In this document: one piece after another, positions 7,487 to 14,638 of the stretch | Position numbering within the stretch: position 1 is the stretch's first letter | Layout: each line of letters starts with the position of its first letter | From: Candidatus Peribacteria bacterium | Lineage (GTDB): Bacteria; Patescibacteriota; Gracilibacteria; Peribacterales; Peribacteraceae | Assembly (NCBI GenBank): GCA_012515645.1 | Contig: JAAYXY010000119.1 | Span: forward strand, 1 to 16,252 | Length of the DNA stretch: 16,252 nucleotides | Reading direction: 5' to 3' | Program-made: the position numbers and the translations under genes | The notes under the pieces: generated by a model | Seen by the model: the letters and a program-made list of their open reading frames with translations, nothing else | The model's database searches: none | Told to the model about the DNA's origin: nothing

Positions 7487-8686
7487 ATGAAGCACACCAT
7501 CCTCTCCGCAATTCTCTCTATTGGCCTCCTCGCGGCCACACCTGTATCCGCAGCTGCGATTCTTGGAGCCGAAATGCTCCATGTCACCGTTCCCATCAAC
7601 GATGACCTGTACGCGGCGGGCGGGCAAATCACCATTCAAAACGCCGTAGGCGGCGATGCCGCTCTCGCCGGCGGTGAGTTACTGATGACCGGCACAATCG
7701 GCGGCGATGCCCACATGATCGGCGGGCGTATAGACCTACGCAGTGCCGTCGCGGACGATGCGCACCTCGCCGGAGGGGAAATCCGCATCTCCAGCACCAT
7801 TGCAGATAACCTCTTCGTCACCGGCGGGCGTGTGACCATCGCAGAAGGCGCGGTAATCGGCGGCAATGTGTACATCGCAGGAGGCGAAGTGTTCCTGGAC
7901 GGCACGGTACGCGGCGACGTTTTCGCGCGCGGCGGGAGGCTGCTTGTGCGGGGAAATATCGAAGGTTCAGCGGATATTGCCGTCGCCGACTTCATGATGT
8001 TCGGTTCCATCGGCGGTCCCTCGCGCATCGCAGCCGAGCGGATCACCCTCGCAAACAGCGCTTCCTTCGGCGATGACATACTGTACTGGCAGCGAAATGG
8101 CGCCATGGCATTCACTGGTGCATTGGAAGGTGGTGCTGTCGCAACGTACGATGCATCGCTTGCCCTGCGCACCTGGAATATGCGCGAGCAGGTATCCGGT
8201 GCCTTTGCCAGTGTCATACTCATGAGTCTGGTGTATTCCACACTCTTCGCCGTTGTCATCATCATGCTGCTTGCGGCTGTGACCCAGACATTCTTCCGCA
8301 ACACGGCACAGTTTCTCCGGAAGCAATTCTGGGCCAGCCTGCTCATGGGATTCCTGTACTTTGTGGCCATGCCCGTCGCTATTGTCCTCCTCTTCCTGAC
8401 TGTTTTGGGCATTCCCATAGCCATCGTTCTGGGATTCCTCTATGCACTCTCGCTCTGCCTCGCCAGACCGCTTGCCGCCCTCGTACTCGCCAGAGCTATG
8501 GAACTCAACTGGAAACGAAAATGGGGCTACTGGGCATATACCGGCGTGAGCATTTTGGCATACGTGGTCCTCTTGCTTCTTTCCTTCATCCCGTTCCTGG
8601 GATGGTTTGCCCTACTCATCGTGATCTGTGCCGCATTTGGGGCACTCCTGCACACGAAGTGGACTATCTGGAAAAAGGTGCGTTGA
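7487..8686 (+). CDS. Exported bactofilin-like beta-helix protein with C-terminal membrane domain
   Basis: 399 aa. Residues 1-24 are a signal peptide (MKHTILSAILSIGLLAATPVSA). Residues 25-200 are a beta-helix ladder: Gly-Gly pairs recur at 45, 62, 79, 96, 113, 132 and 149, a period of about 17 residues, with IGGD/VRGD-type turns. This is the pattern of polymer-forming (bactofilin-like) domains. The C-terminal half has about five membrane segments (roughly 240-268, 283-305, 309-335, 349-366, 368-388) and a basic tail (WKKVR). Classical bactofilins are short, cytoplasmic and lack membrane segments; here the signal peptide implies that the beta-helix lies outside the membrane, possibly assembling on the cell surface (inference). 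The ATG at 7487 is chosen over an upstream TTG (7457) because it starts the signal peptide. Its TGA stop overlaps the clpB -35 box. Confidence 0.82.
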   Translation: MKHTILSAILSIGLLAATPVSAAAILGAEMLHVTVPINDDLYAAGGQITIQNAVGGDAALAGGELLMTGTIGGDAHMIGGRIDLRSAVADDAHLAGGEIRISSTIADNLFVTGGRVTIAEGAVIGGNVYIAGGEVFLDGTVRGDVFARGGRLLVRGNIEGSADIAVADFMMFGSIGGPSRIAAERITLANSASFGDDILYWQRNGAMAFTGALEGGAVATYDASLALRTWNMREQVSGAFASVILMSLVYSTLFAVVIIMLLAAVTQTFFRNTAQFLRKQFWASLLMGFLYFVAMPVAIVLLFLTVLGIPIAIVLGFLYALSLCLARPLAALVLARAMELNWKRKWGYWAYTGVSILAYVVLLLLSFIPFLGWFALLIVICAAFGALLHTKWTIWKKVR

Positions 8687-8711
8687 CCTTTTGTATTTAT
8701 CACTCTACACT
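8683..8711 (+). promoter_or_regulatory. clpB sigma-70 promoter
   Basis: TTGACC (8683-8688, five of six), a 17-bp spacer and TACACT (8706-8711, four of six). The -35 overlaps the stop codon of the preceding gene. The expected transcript start is about 8717-8719, only 4-6 nt before the ATG at 8723. Confidence 0.75.
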
Positions 8712-8723
8712 AGAGAGTGATAA
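8697..8723 (+). promoter_or_regulatory. CIRCE-type operator (HrcA binding site) at clpB
   Basis: Perfect 9-bp inverted arms TTATCACTC (8697-8705) and GAGTGATAA (8715-8723) are separated by exactly 9 bp. The CIRCE consensus is TTAGCACTC, N9, GAGTGCTAA; each arm here differs by one symmetric base (G to T, C to A). The operator covers the -10 box and ends on the first base of the start codon, so bound HrcA would block RNA polymerase. This points to heat-shock derepression of clpB. The hrcA gene is not in the window. Confidence 0.88.
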
Positions 8724-11311
8724 TGGATATGAACCGATTCACAACAAAGGCGGCGGAAGCCATTCAAGGCACCATGCACCTTGCTGGACAGCTGCAACAC
8801 CAGTTGCTGACATCGCTGCACCTGCTGCTGGTACTGCTCCGCCAGAAGGACGGACTCGTGCCTTCCCTGCTGCACAAATTGGAGCAGGATCCTGCACATA
8901 TCGCGGAAACGGTGCAGGAAAAAGTAGGCGAGCTGCCCATCGTGAGTGGAGGGCAGCCGTACCTCTCCCCGGAACTCAACCGTGTCCTGCAGGACGCCGA
9001 AACAGAAGCAGGCACGCTGCGGGATGATTATGTCTCTACAGAACACCTGCTGCTGGCGCTCATGGACGTCAAAGAAGTGCAGGCGCTCCTTTCGATCAGC
9101 AAAAAAGATGTTGCCGCCGCACTCAAAGCGCTGCGCGGCAACCAGCGCGTAACGGACCAAGATCCGGAGAGTAAATACCAAGCATTGGAAAAGTACACCA
9201 CGGATTTCACGCAACTGGCCAGCAAGGGCAAGATCGACCCCGTGATCGGACGCAATGAAGAGATTCGGCGTGTTATGCAGATCCTCTCCCGCCGCACCAA
9301 GAATAACCCCGTTCTCGTCGGCGAGCCGGGGACGGGCAAGACGGCGATCGTCGAAGGACTTGCCAAGAAGATCATTGACGGCGATGTACCCGACACGCTG
9401 GCAGGCAAGAAGATTTTGGGTCTGGACATGGGATCGCTGCTGGCCGGTACCAAGTACCGCGGCGAGTTCGAGGACCGCCTGAAGGCCATCATTAAAGAAA
9501 TCGAAGCGAGCGACGGCCAGATCGTCCTCTTCATCGACGAGCTCCACACCATCGTGGGCGCCGGCGCCGCAGAAGGCGCCGTCGACGCGGGCAACATGCT
9601 CAAGCCCGCGCTGGCGCGCGGCACGCTGCGTACGATCGGCGCGACGACGCTCAAGGAGTACCGCAAGTACGTAGAAAAGGACGCCGCGCTGGAACGCCGT
9701 TTCCAGCCCGTGATGATCGAACCGCCGCAAATCAAAGATGCAATCTCCATTCTGCGCGGTATCAAGGAAAAGTACGAGGTGCACCACGGCGTGCGCATCC
9801 AGGACAATGCCGTGGTAGCCGCAGTCACGCTCTCCGACCGCTACATCACCGACCGCTTCCTGCCGGATAAGGCCATAGATCTCATGGATGAAGCAGCGTC
9901 CGTCCTGCGCATAGAGATGGACAGCAAACCGACGGAATTAGACCAGTTAGACCGGCAGATCCGGCAATTGGACGTCGAACGCGAAGCCCTCAAGAAAGAG
10001 AAGGACGATGCATCCAAAAAGCGCCTCAAAGCCATTGAGAAAGAACGTTCCAACCTCTCGGAGCGCCAGAAGGAACTGGAAACGCGCTGGCAGAACGAGA
10101 AGAAAGTGATCGATGTCATCAAAGAGTCCGGCAAGAAGATTGATGCCCTGCGCGCGGAAGCGGAAACCGCGGAGCGCGAGGGGAACCTCCAGCGTACGGC
10201 GGAAATCCGCTACGGCAGCATTCCGGAACTGGAGAAAACAATCGCTTCCTCTCAGAAAGCATTGGAGAAAGTACAGAAGGATTCCCCCATCCTGCGCGAG
10301 GAAGTGACCGAAGAAGACATTGCACGCGTGGTTTCCCGCTGGACGGGCATACCCGTCAATAAGATGCTCAAAGAAGAGAGTGAGAAACTCACCCAAATGG
10401 AAGAAGAACTCGGCAAGCGCGTGATCGGCCAAAAGAGCGCCGTCAAAGCCGTTGCCAATGCAGTGCGGCGCAGCCGCGCCGGCATGCAGGAAGAAAACCG
10501 CCCCATCGGCTCCTTCATCTTTCTGGGGCCAACGGGCGTCGGCAAAACGGAACTCGCTCGCGCGCTCGCGGAATTCCTCTTCAATGACGAAGACCTTATC
10601 ACACGCATCGACATGTCCGAGTACCAGGAGAAACATTCCGTTGCCCGCCTGATCGGATCGCCTCCCGGGTACGTGGGGTACGAGGAAGGCGGTCAACTCA
10701 CGGAAGCCGTACGCCGGCATCCGTACACCGTCATCTTGCTCGACGAGATCGAAAAAGCGCATCCGGAGATCTTCAACATCCTCCTGCAGGTGCTCGATGA
10801 CGGACGTCTGACGGATGCCAAAGGGCGCACCGTGAATTTCAAAAACGCCGTCATTATCATGACGAGCAACATCGGTTCGGACATCATCATGCAGCAAACA
10901 CAGCAGCAGTCCGGCAGCAAAATTTTGGATGCCGTGTTCTCCGCGGACGGCGAACTCTCGCAGATTCTCCGACAGCACTTCCGCCCTGAATTCATAAACC
11001 GCATCGACGATATCATCGTATTCGATGCGCTTACCAGAGAGCAAATCGCGCAAATCGTGGATTTGCAGATTGCCAGGGTTGCCAGCCGACTGGAGCAACA
11101 GGGCATTCAGATTTCTCTGAGTAAGAAAGCCTCAGAGTATCTTGCACATAAGGGGTACGATCCTGCGTTCGGCGCACGGCCGCTCAAGCGCCTCATTCAA
11201 AACGAGATCATGGACGAACTGGCGCTGCGGGTGATTGAAGGGAAAATAAAAGAGGGGGATACGGTGAAGGTGGATGCGCAGAACGGTGCGATCTCACTCA
11301 AGACACAGTAG
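8723..11311 (+). CDS. clpB: ATP-dependent disaggregase ClpB
   Basis: 862 aa, the usual ClpB size. ClpB is a cytoplasmic hexameric AAA+ machine that threads aggregated proteins through its pore together with DnaK. The order is an N-terminal double Clp repeat (1-145), NBD1 with Walker A GEPGTGKT (200-207) and Walker B with DE at 272-273, a long charged coiled-coil middle domain (about 395-520) that marks ClpB rather than ClpA/ClpC, NBD2 with Walker A GPTGVGKT (602-609) and LLDEIEKAHPE, and the C-terminal FGARPLKRLIQNEI segment. No IGF-type ClpP-binding loop is seen. The ATG at 8723 aligns best with the ClpB N-terminus (MxxxxF); GTG 8717 and ATG 8729 are alternatives. There is no SD and the leader is only a few nt. 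Its end overlaps the convergent SpoU gene by 14 bp. Confidence 0.97.
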   Translation: MDMNRFTTKAAEAIQGTMHLAGQLQHQLLTSLHLLLVLLRQKDGLVPSLLHKLEQDPAHIAETVQEKVGELPIVSGGQPYLSPELNRVLQDAETEAGTLRDDYVSTEHLLLALMDVKEVQALLSISKKDVAAALKALRGNQRVTDQDPESKYQALEKYTTDFTQLASKGKIDPVIGRNEEIRRVMQILSRRTKNNPVLVGEPGTGKTAIVEGLAKKIIDGDVPDTLAGKKILGLDMGSLLAGTKYRGEFEDRLKAIIKEIEASDGQIVLFIDELHTIVGAGAAEGAVDAGNMLKPALARGTLRTIGATTLKEYRKYVEKDAALERRFQPVMIEPPQIKDAISILRGIKEKYEVHHGVRIQDNAVVAAVTLSDRYITDRFLPDKAIDLMDEAASVLRIEMDSKPTELDQLDRQIRQLDVEREALKKEKDDASKKRLKAIEKERSNLSERQKELETRWQNEKKVIDVIKESGKKIDALRAEAETAEREGNLQRTAEIRYGSIPELEKTIASSQKALEKVQKDSPILREEVTEEDIARVVSRWTGIPVNKMLKEESEKLTQMEEELGKRVIGQKSAVKAVANAVRRSRAGMQEENRPIGSFIFLGPTGVGKTELARALAEFLFNDEDLITRIDMSEYQEKHSVARLIGSPPGYVGYEEGGQLTEAVRRHPYTVILLDEIEKAHPEIFNILLQVLDDGRLTDAKGRTVNFKNAVIIMTSNIGSDIIMQQTQQQSGSKILDAVFSADGELSQILRQHFRPEFINRIDDIIVFDALTREQIAQIVDLQIARVASRLEQQGIQISLSKKASEYLAHKGYDPAFGARPLKRLIQNEIMDELALRVIEGKIKEGDTVKVDAQNGAISLKTQ

Positions 11312-11759
11312 TGCGCAGGTGTGCCAGCGCAATGCCCGAAGCCACGCTCACATTGAGTGATTCCTTTTTGCCGAACATCGGTATGTGCACAATGTCATCC
11401 GACACGTCCCGCAATTCCTGCGGTACACCCAGCACTTCGTGTCCGATGATGAGGCAGATCTGTGCGGGAGGCAGGTACTCCTGGAGCGCAACCGCCCGTT
11501 TGTCCTGTTCCAGCGCTACAATCCTGTATCGTTCTTTTCGCATGCGCGCTATGACTTCCAGCGGGTCACGGACATACTCCCACACAATCCACTCTTCTGC
11601 TCCCAGCGCCGTCTTGCTGATCTCGCGCCGGGGCGGTACAGCCGTATAACCTGTGAGGTACACCTTCTGCACGCCAAAGCAATCGCACGTGCGAAAGAGC
11701 GCCCCAACGTTCCAGAGCGAGCGAATGTTGTGCGCCAGGAGGATGATGTGCCGCTTCAT
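11298..11759 (-). CDS. SpoU/TrmH-family RNA 2'-O-methyltransferase
   Basis: 153 aa, about the size of the catalytic SPOUT domain alone, without the N-terminal substrate-binding domain found in RlmB-like members. These enzymes use S-adenosylmethionine to methylate ribose 2'-OH in tRNA or rRNA. Visible motifs are motif 1 HNIRSLWNVGALFRTCDCFG (the conserved Asn and Arg), motif 2 IIGHEVLGVPQELRDVSD and motif 3 IPMFGKKESLNVSVASGIAL, which form the trefoil knot that binds the cofactor. The target RNA cannot be told from sequence. The start overlaps the purQ stop (ATGA, 11756-11759), making it the last gene of the pyrH-frr-purQ operon. The reading frame extends upstream, but the conserved N-terminus begins at MKRHIILLAHN. 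Its 3' end overlaps the end of clpB on the other strand. Confidence 0.92.
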   Translation of the reverse strand: MKRHIILLAHNIRSLWNVGALFRTCDCFGVQKVYLTGYTAVPPRREISKTALGAEEWIVWEYVRDPLEVIARMRKERYRIVALEQDKRAVALQEYLPPAQICLIIGHEVLGVPQELRDVSDDIVHIPMFGKKESLNVSVASGIALAHLRTTVS

Positions 11760-12991
11760 GGCAGTATTTCGAGCGTGCTCGCGTGCGGATTGGCCAAAAT
11801 CTCTCTCAGGCACTGATCGCGCAATGCGGCCTCCGGCACGTTGCTGCACACGTAGCAAACGCCCGTTTCGCCCCCGCCGATCGCCGCGCTGCCCGTATCC
11901 GGCTCGTCCCGCCGCAGGAGCGCAGTCGCATGCGCAAAGATGTCATCTGCGGGCTCCTCCTGCCCCGCATCGGCATTCCACAGAGCCACGGAGCTCCCCC
12001 TGCGGATGTACGCGACTTCCTTGTTGGGATTAAAGAGCGCAAACGATTGCAAGATATTCCGCCCGTCCCCGGATGCGGGCGCAAAGTACTTCAGTTGCCG
12101 GAGCGTGATCGATGGTGCCACTCTGCGAGCCGCCTGCTCCACGGTGCGTTCCTCATTATTCGTGATGATGGTATCGATGAAAATTTCCAGAGGCCTGGCC
12201 GAACGCAGAGGAAGCTCTGGTGCGGCAGGTGCCTGTTGCGCCGCGCGGTGCGTCACCGCATTCCCGCTACCTGATGCCCGGCGTTCCATCCATCGCTTGA
12301 AGGATGCGAAATACGGTAATCCTTCCGGCGAACGCTCCGGGTGCGGCATGAGCGCCACCACGTTCCCCTCGGGATTGCAGATGCCGGCAATGGCGTACAG
12401 CGAACCGTTGGGCGTCACAGAGGGATCTTCCGATACGTTCCCCTCCTCATCGCAGTACGAAAAAGCGATCTGGCCGTTTTGACGGAGTTCCTCCATAAGC
12501 CCTACATCCCTCGTGGTAAAACGCCCCTCTCCGTGCGCAATCGGCAGGTACATTGGCCCCTGCCAGTCCGATGTAGCGCATCGCTGCCGGTCGCAGGTCG
12601 GCTGCATCCAGACCCACTCATTCAGGAATCCCGGTGCATGCTCCCCTATCGCATTGTGCGCCAGGCTCATGCGCAATCCTTCACCTAGCGGAATCAATCC
12701 GCTTTCCACCAGTACCTGCGCCCCGTTACAAATCCCAATGACCGGTTTACCCCCTGCTGCTTCTTCCCGAATGACGTCCATCACGGGATCGCGCGCCGCC
12801 ACCATGCCCGAACGCCCACGGTCTTCGTAACTGAAACCACCCGGCAGCACGTACCCGTCCGCATTCCGCAATTCCTGTACATCGCTGTTCCAGCGGAAGA
12901 AATGCGGACGCATCCCCGCGCGCCTGAGCGCGCGGATGGTCTCTACTTCGCAGTTGTTGCCGGGAAAGGACAGGACAGCGACTTGCAACAT
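11756..12991 (-). CDS. purQ: Phosphoribosylformylglycinamidine synthase glutaminase PurQ with extra C-terminal domain
   Basis: 411 aa, far longer than the roughly 220-270 aa of ordinary PurQ. Residues 1-240 are a class I glutamine amidotransferase that supplies ammonia for FGAM synthesis in purine biosynthesis: the SFPGNNCE opening, LPGGFSYEDRGRSG (49-62), nucleophile C88 in GICNGAQVL, and H217 with E219 in MPHPERSPEG. Residues 241-262 are an Ala/Pro linker. Residues 265-411 are an added domain; it starts with LEIFIDTIITNNEERTVEQAAR and ends with DQCLREILANPHASTLEIL. The last part resembles the PurS ending (LLANPxIExY), so a PurS-like domain split by an insertion is possible (inference). No other purine genes lie in the window. 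It sits 21 bp after frr and overlaps the methyltransferase start, within the pyrH operon. Confidence 0.92.
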   Translation of the reverse strand: MLQVAVLSFPGNNCEVETIRALRRAGMRPHFFRWNSDVQELRNADGYVLPGGFSYEDRGRSGMVAARDPVMDVIREEAAGGKPVIGICNGAQVLVESGLIPLGEGLRMSLAHNAIGEHAPGFLNEWVWMQPTCDRQRCATSDWQGPMYLPIAHGEGRFTTRDVGLMEELRQNGQIAFSYCDEEGNVSEDPSVTPNGSLYAIAGICNPEGNVVALMPHPERSPEGLPYFASFKRWMERRASGSGNAVTHRAAQQAPAAPELPLRSARPLEIFIDTIITNNEERTVEQAARRVAPSITLRQLKYFAPASGDGRNILQSFALFNPNKEVAYIRRGSSVALWNADAGQEEPADDIFAHATALLRRDEPDTGSAAIGGGETGVCYVCSNVPEAALRDQCLREILANPHASTLEILP

Positions 12992-12994
12992 GGC

Positions 12995-13008
12995 TAGGTT
13001 GTAACCTA
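12995..13008. repeat. 14-bp perfect palindrome in the frr-purQ gap
   Basis: TAGGTTGTAACCTA on the plus strand (6-bp arms around GT) fills most of the 21-bp gap between the frr stop and the purQ ATG. In RNA it could form a short hairpin just before the purQ start. No T-tract follows, so it is not a terminator, and chance cannot be excluded. Confidence 0.5.
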
Positions 13009-13012
13009 CAAA

Positions 13013-13555
13013 CTAAACAGTCATCAACTCTTCCTCCTTCTTTCCGGCAATATCCTCTATCTGCTGATTCGCTTCGTCCACCGCCTGCTGCAGGTGCTTG
13101 AGCTGCAAGGCGCGATCGTCTTCGTCGGGCTCCTTGCGGATATTTTCCTGCGCTTCCTGCCGGTGGTGGCGGATGGAAATCCGCGCCTCTTCGGCGAGTT
13201 CGTGCACATGTTTTACCAATTGCTTCCTGCGCTCTTCGTTCATGGGCGGCAGGTTGATGCGCAGCACCGTTCCGTCGTTCACGGGACTGGTGCCCAGATC
13301 CGCCTTTTGGAGCGCTTGTTCCACGTTTTGCATCACACCTTTATCCCACGGTTGCACTACGATGGTGCGGGCGTCTTGTATGGTGATCCCGGCGACCGTA
13401 TGCAACGCCTGCTTGCCTCCATACGCTTCCACTTCTACGTGCTCAACCAGCGATGCCTGCGCACGACCCGTCTGCAATTTGGCGTACTCGCTCTGCAGGT
13501 GCTCCACCGCTTTGCCTGCTTCGGTCTTGAACTGATCAATATCCGCTGTTGCCAT
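13013..13555 (-). CDS. frr: Ribosome recycling factor
   Basis: 180 aa, near the usual 185. RRF works with EF-G to split post-termination ribosomes. The sequence follows the family throughout: a first helix with AVEHLQSEYAKLQTGRAQASLVEHVEVEAYG, the domain II beta part (LHTVAGITIQDARTIVVQPWDKGVMQNVEQALQ), NDGTVLRINLPPMNEERRKQLVKHVHELAEEARISIRHHRQEAQ and a C-terminal helix. The ATG at 13555 gives the family N-terminus; the frame stays open to 13627 but that would overlap pyrH. No SD precedes it; the minus-strand leader is pyrimidine-rich. It follows pyrH after 49 bp, the classic pyrH-frr pairing, with no promoter or terminator visible between them. Confidence 0.97.
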   Translation of the reverse strand: MATADIDQFKTEAGKAVEHLQSEYAKLQTGRAQASLVEHVEVEAYGGKQALHTVAGITIQDARTIVVQPWDKGVMQNVEQALQKADLGTSPVNDGTVLRINLPPMNEERRKQLVKHVHELAEEARISIRHHRQEAQENIRKEPDEDDRALQLKHLQQAVDEANQQIEDIAGKKEEELMTV

Positions 13556-13604
13556 GGGAAATGAGGAGGAATGAGTAAAGAATGAAAAAAGAGAAAATGC
13601 AGAA

Positions 13605-14312
13605 TCAATCCGACACGAGTGTCCCAATATCTTTGCCCTGTACGATGCCCAAAAGGTTGCTGCGCTCCGTAAAATTGAACACGCGGATCAGGAGATTCTG
13701 TTCGCGACAGAGGCTGAATGCCGCCTGGTCCATCACCTTGAGATTCTGTTCAATGGCCTGCTGGTACGTGACCGTTTTGTAGAGCTGCGCGTCCTTGTAT
13801 TTCCCTGGATCTTTATCGTACACGCCATCCACATTGGTCGCCTTGAGCAGCACATCGCACCCCAGCTCCAGCGCGCGCAGCGCCGCAGCGGAATCCGTAG
13901 TGAAGTACGGATTGCCCGTGCCTCCCGCGCAAATGACGATGCGGTCTTTCTCCATGTGCCGGATCGCACGCCTGCGCAAATACGGCTCCGCGAGCTGCGG
14001 CACATCGATGGCACTGCAGACGCGCGTGTCCTGGTCCAGTTCCTCCAGTGCGGACTGCAAGCCGACGCTGTTCATGATCGTCGCGAGCATGCCCATGGCA
14101 TCGCTGGCGGTGCGCTCGATGCCGCTCTCTGTAGAATCGCGGTAGCGCCAAATATTCCCGCCGCCCACGACCACCGCGAGCTGAACGCGCTGATCGGCCA
14201 CACCCTTGATGCTCTTTGCAACCTCCTTGAGTGTTGCGCTGTTTAAACCAAAACCCCCCGGCGTGCAGAGCGCCTCACCCGAGAGTTTGAGCATAATCCT
14301 CTTGTAGTGCAT
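13605..14312 (-). CDS. pyrH: Uridylate kinase (UMP kinase)
   Basis: 235 aa, normal length. PyrH phosphorylates UMP to UDP in pyrimidine nucleotide synthesis and belongs to the amino-acid-kinase fold, acting as a hexamer in the cytosol. Visible motifs are MLKLSGEAL (phosphate binding, residues 7-15), VVVGGGNIWRY (47-57), DAMGMLATIMNSVGLQSAL (UMP site), ICAGGTGNPYFTTDSAAALRALELGCDVLLKATNVDGVYDKDP (nucleotide binding) and a C-terminal beta-strand ending in GTLVSD. It is the first gene of an operon with frr, purQ and the SpoU methyltransferase. The start is supported by a promoter whose -10 box ends 7 nt before the ATG, giving a leaderless or nearly leaderless mRNA. The usual partners rpsB and tsf are not adjacent. 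Confidence 0.97.
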   Translation of the reverse strand: MHYKRIMLKLSGEALCTPGGFGLNSATLKEVAKSIKGVADQRVQLAVVVGGGNIWRYRDSTESGIERTASDAMGMLATIMNSVGLQSALEELDQDTRVCSAIDVPQLAEPYLRRRAIRHMEKDRIVICAGGTGNPYFTTDSAAALRALELGCDVLLKATNVDGVYDKDPGKYKDAQLYKTVTYQQAIEQNLKVMDQAAFSLCREQNLLIRVFNFTERSNLLGIVQGKDIGTLVSD

Positions 14313-14319
14313 CGGGCAT

Positions 14320-14349
14320 AGGATACTCGAAGTATGCTGCTGCTGCCAA
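14320..14349 (-). promoter_or_regulatory. pyrH operon promoter
   Basis: On the minus strand TTGGCA (14344-14349, five of six), an 18-bp spacer and TATCCT (14320-14325, four of six). The expected transcript start falls at or next to the A of the pyrH ATG (14312). Its -35 shares five bases with the -35 of the opposing tRNA-Arg promoter. Confidence 0.62.
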
Positions 14350-14371
14350 GTCGCAAAAAACGCTGTATAAT
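14343..14371 (+). promoter_or_regulatory. tRNA-Arg promoter, divergent from pyrH
   Basis: CTGCCA (14343-14348), a 17-bp spacer and a perfect TATAAT (14366-14371). The predicted start near 14378 leaves a leader of about 92 nt before the tRNA. That leader contains a 7-bp stem (14389-14395 with 14412-14418) and would be removed by RNase P. Confidence 0.6.
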
Positions 14372-14469
14372 CGTATGCAAGCCCCGACCCCGCACCACGC
14401 GCTTTGCTTGTGTGCGGGACGAGTAACTCAAAAAGTATGAGGCTACGATCTTTTCTCTCATCTCTACAT

Positions 14470-14546
14470 GCCCCGGTAGCTCAGTTGGATAGAGCGGCAG
14501 CCTTCTAAGCTGTAGGTCACAGGTTCGATCCCTGTCCGGGGTACCA
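14470..14546 (+). tRNA. tRNA-Arg(TCT)
   Basis: 77 nt with encoded CCA. The acceptor stem GCCCCGG/CCGGGGT has one G-U end pair and A73. The D-arm reads TAGCTCAGTTGGATAGAGC; the anticodon arm GCAGC-CTTCTAA-GCTGT places TCT at 14504-14506; the T-arm is ACAGG-TTCGATC-CCTGT. It reads AGA. Partial copies of its 3' end recur three times in the following 1.5 kb, marking it as a probable integration target. Confidence 0.97.
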
Positions 14547-14603
14547 TACACTTTTCACTTCTGCTAGAGACAGAGCAAAACACACAAGAGATTAAAGAAT
14601 TGG

Positions 14604-14632
14604 TTTAGATCGGTCTCCAGTTTACCTATGAT
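14604..14632 (+). promoter_or_regulatory. Promoter of the 112-aa membrane protein gene
   Basis: TTTAGA (14604-14609), a 17-bp spacer and TATGAT (14627-14632, five of six). The -10 ends 6 nt before the ATG at 14639, so the start codon falls exactly at the predicted +1: a leaderless mRNA. Confidence 0.6.
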
Positions 14633-14638
14633 AGAAGT

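Noticed and set aside
7636..8424. Minus-strand 262-codon frame opposite the bactofilin-like gene
   Set aside because: Low-complexity Pro/Ser/Ala/Arg composition; the plus strand has a signal peptide, regular repeats and membrane segments.
11294..11360. Inverted TCACTCAA/TTGAGTGA near the clpB end as a terminator
   Set aside because: The arms are 51 bp apart and lie in coding sequence; chance is the simpler explanation.
13556..13627. N-terminal extension of frr by 24 codons
   Set aside because: It would overlap the pyrH end and adds residues outside the conserved RRF N-terminus.
14243..14551. Minus-strand 102-codon frame across tRNA-Arg (DRTCDLQLRRLPLYPTELPG)
   Set aside because: Same artefact: complement of a tRNA plus the start of pyrH in another frame.
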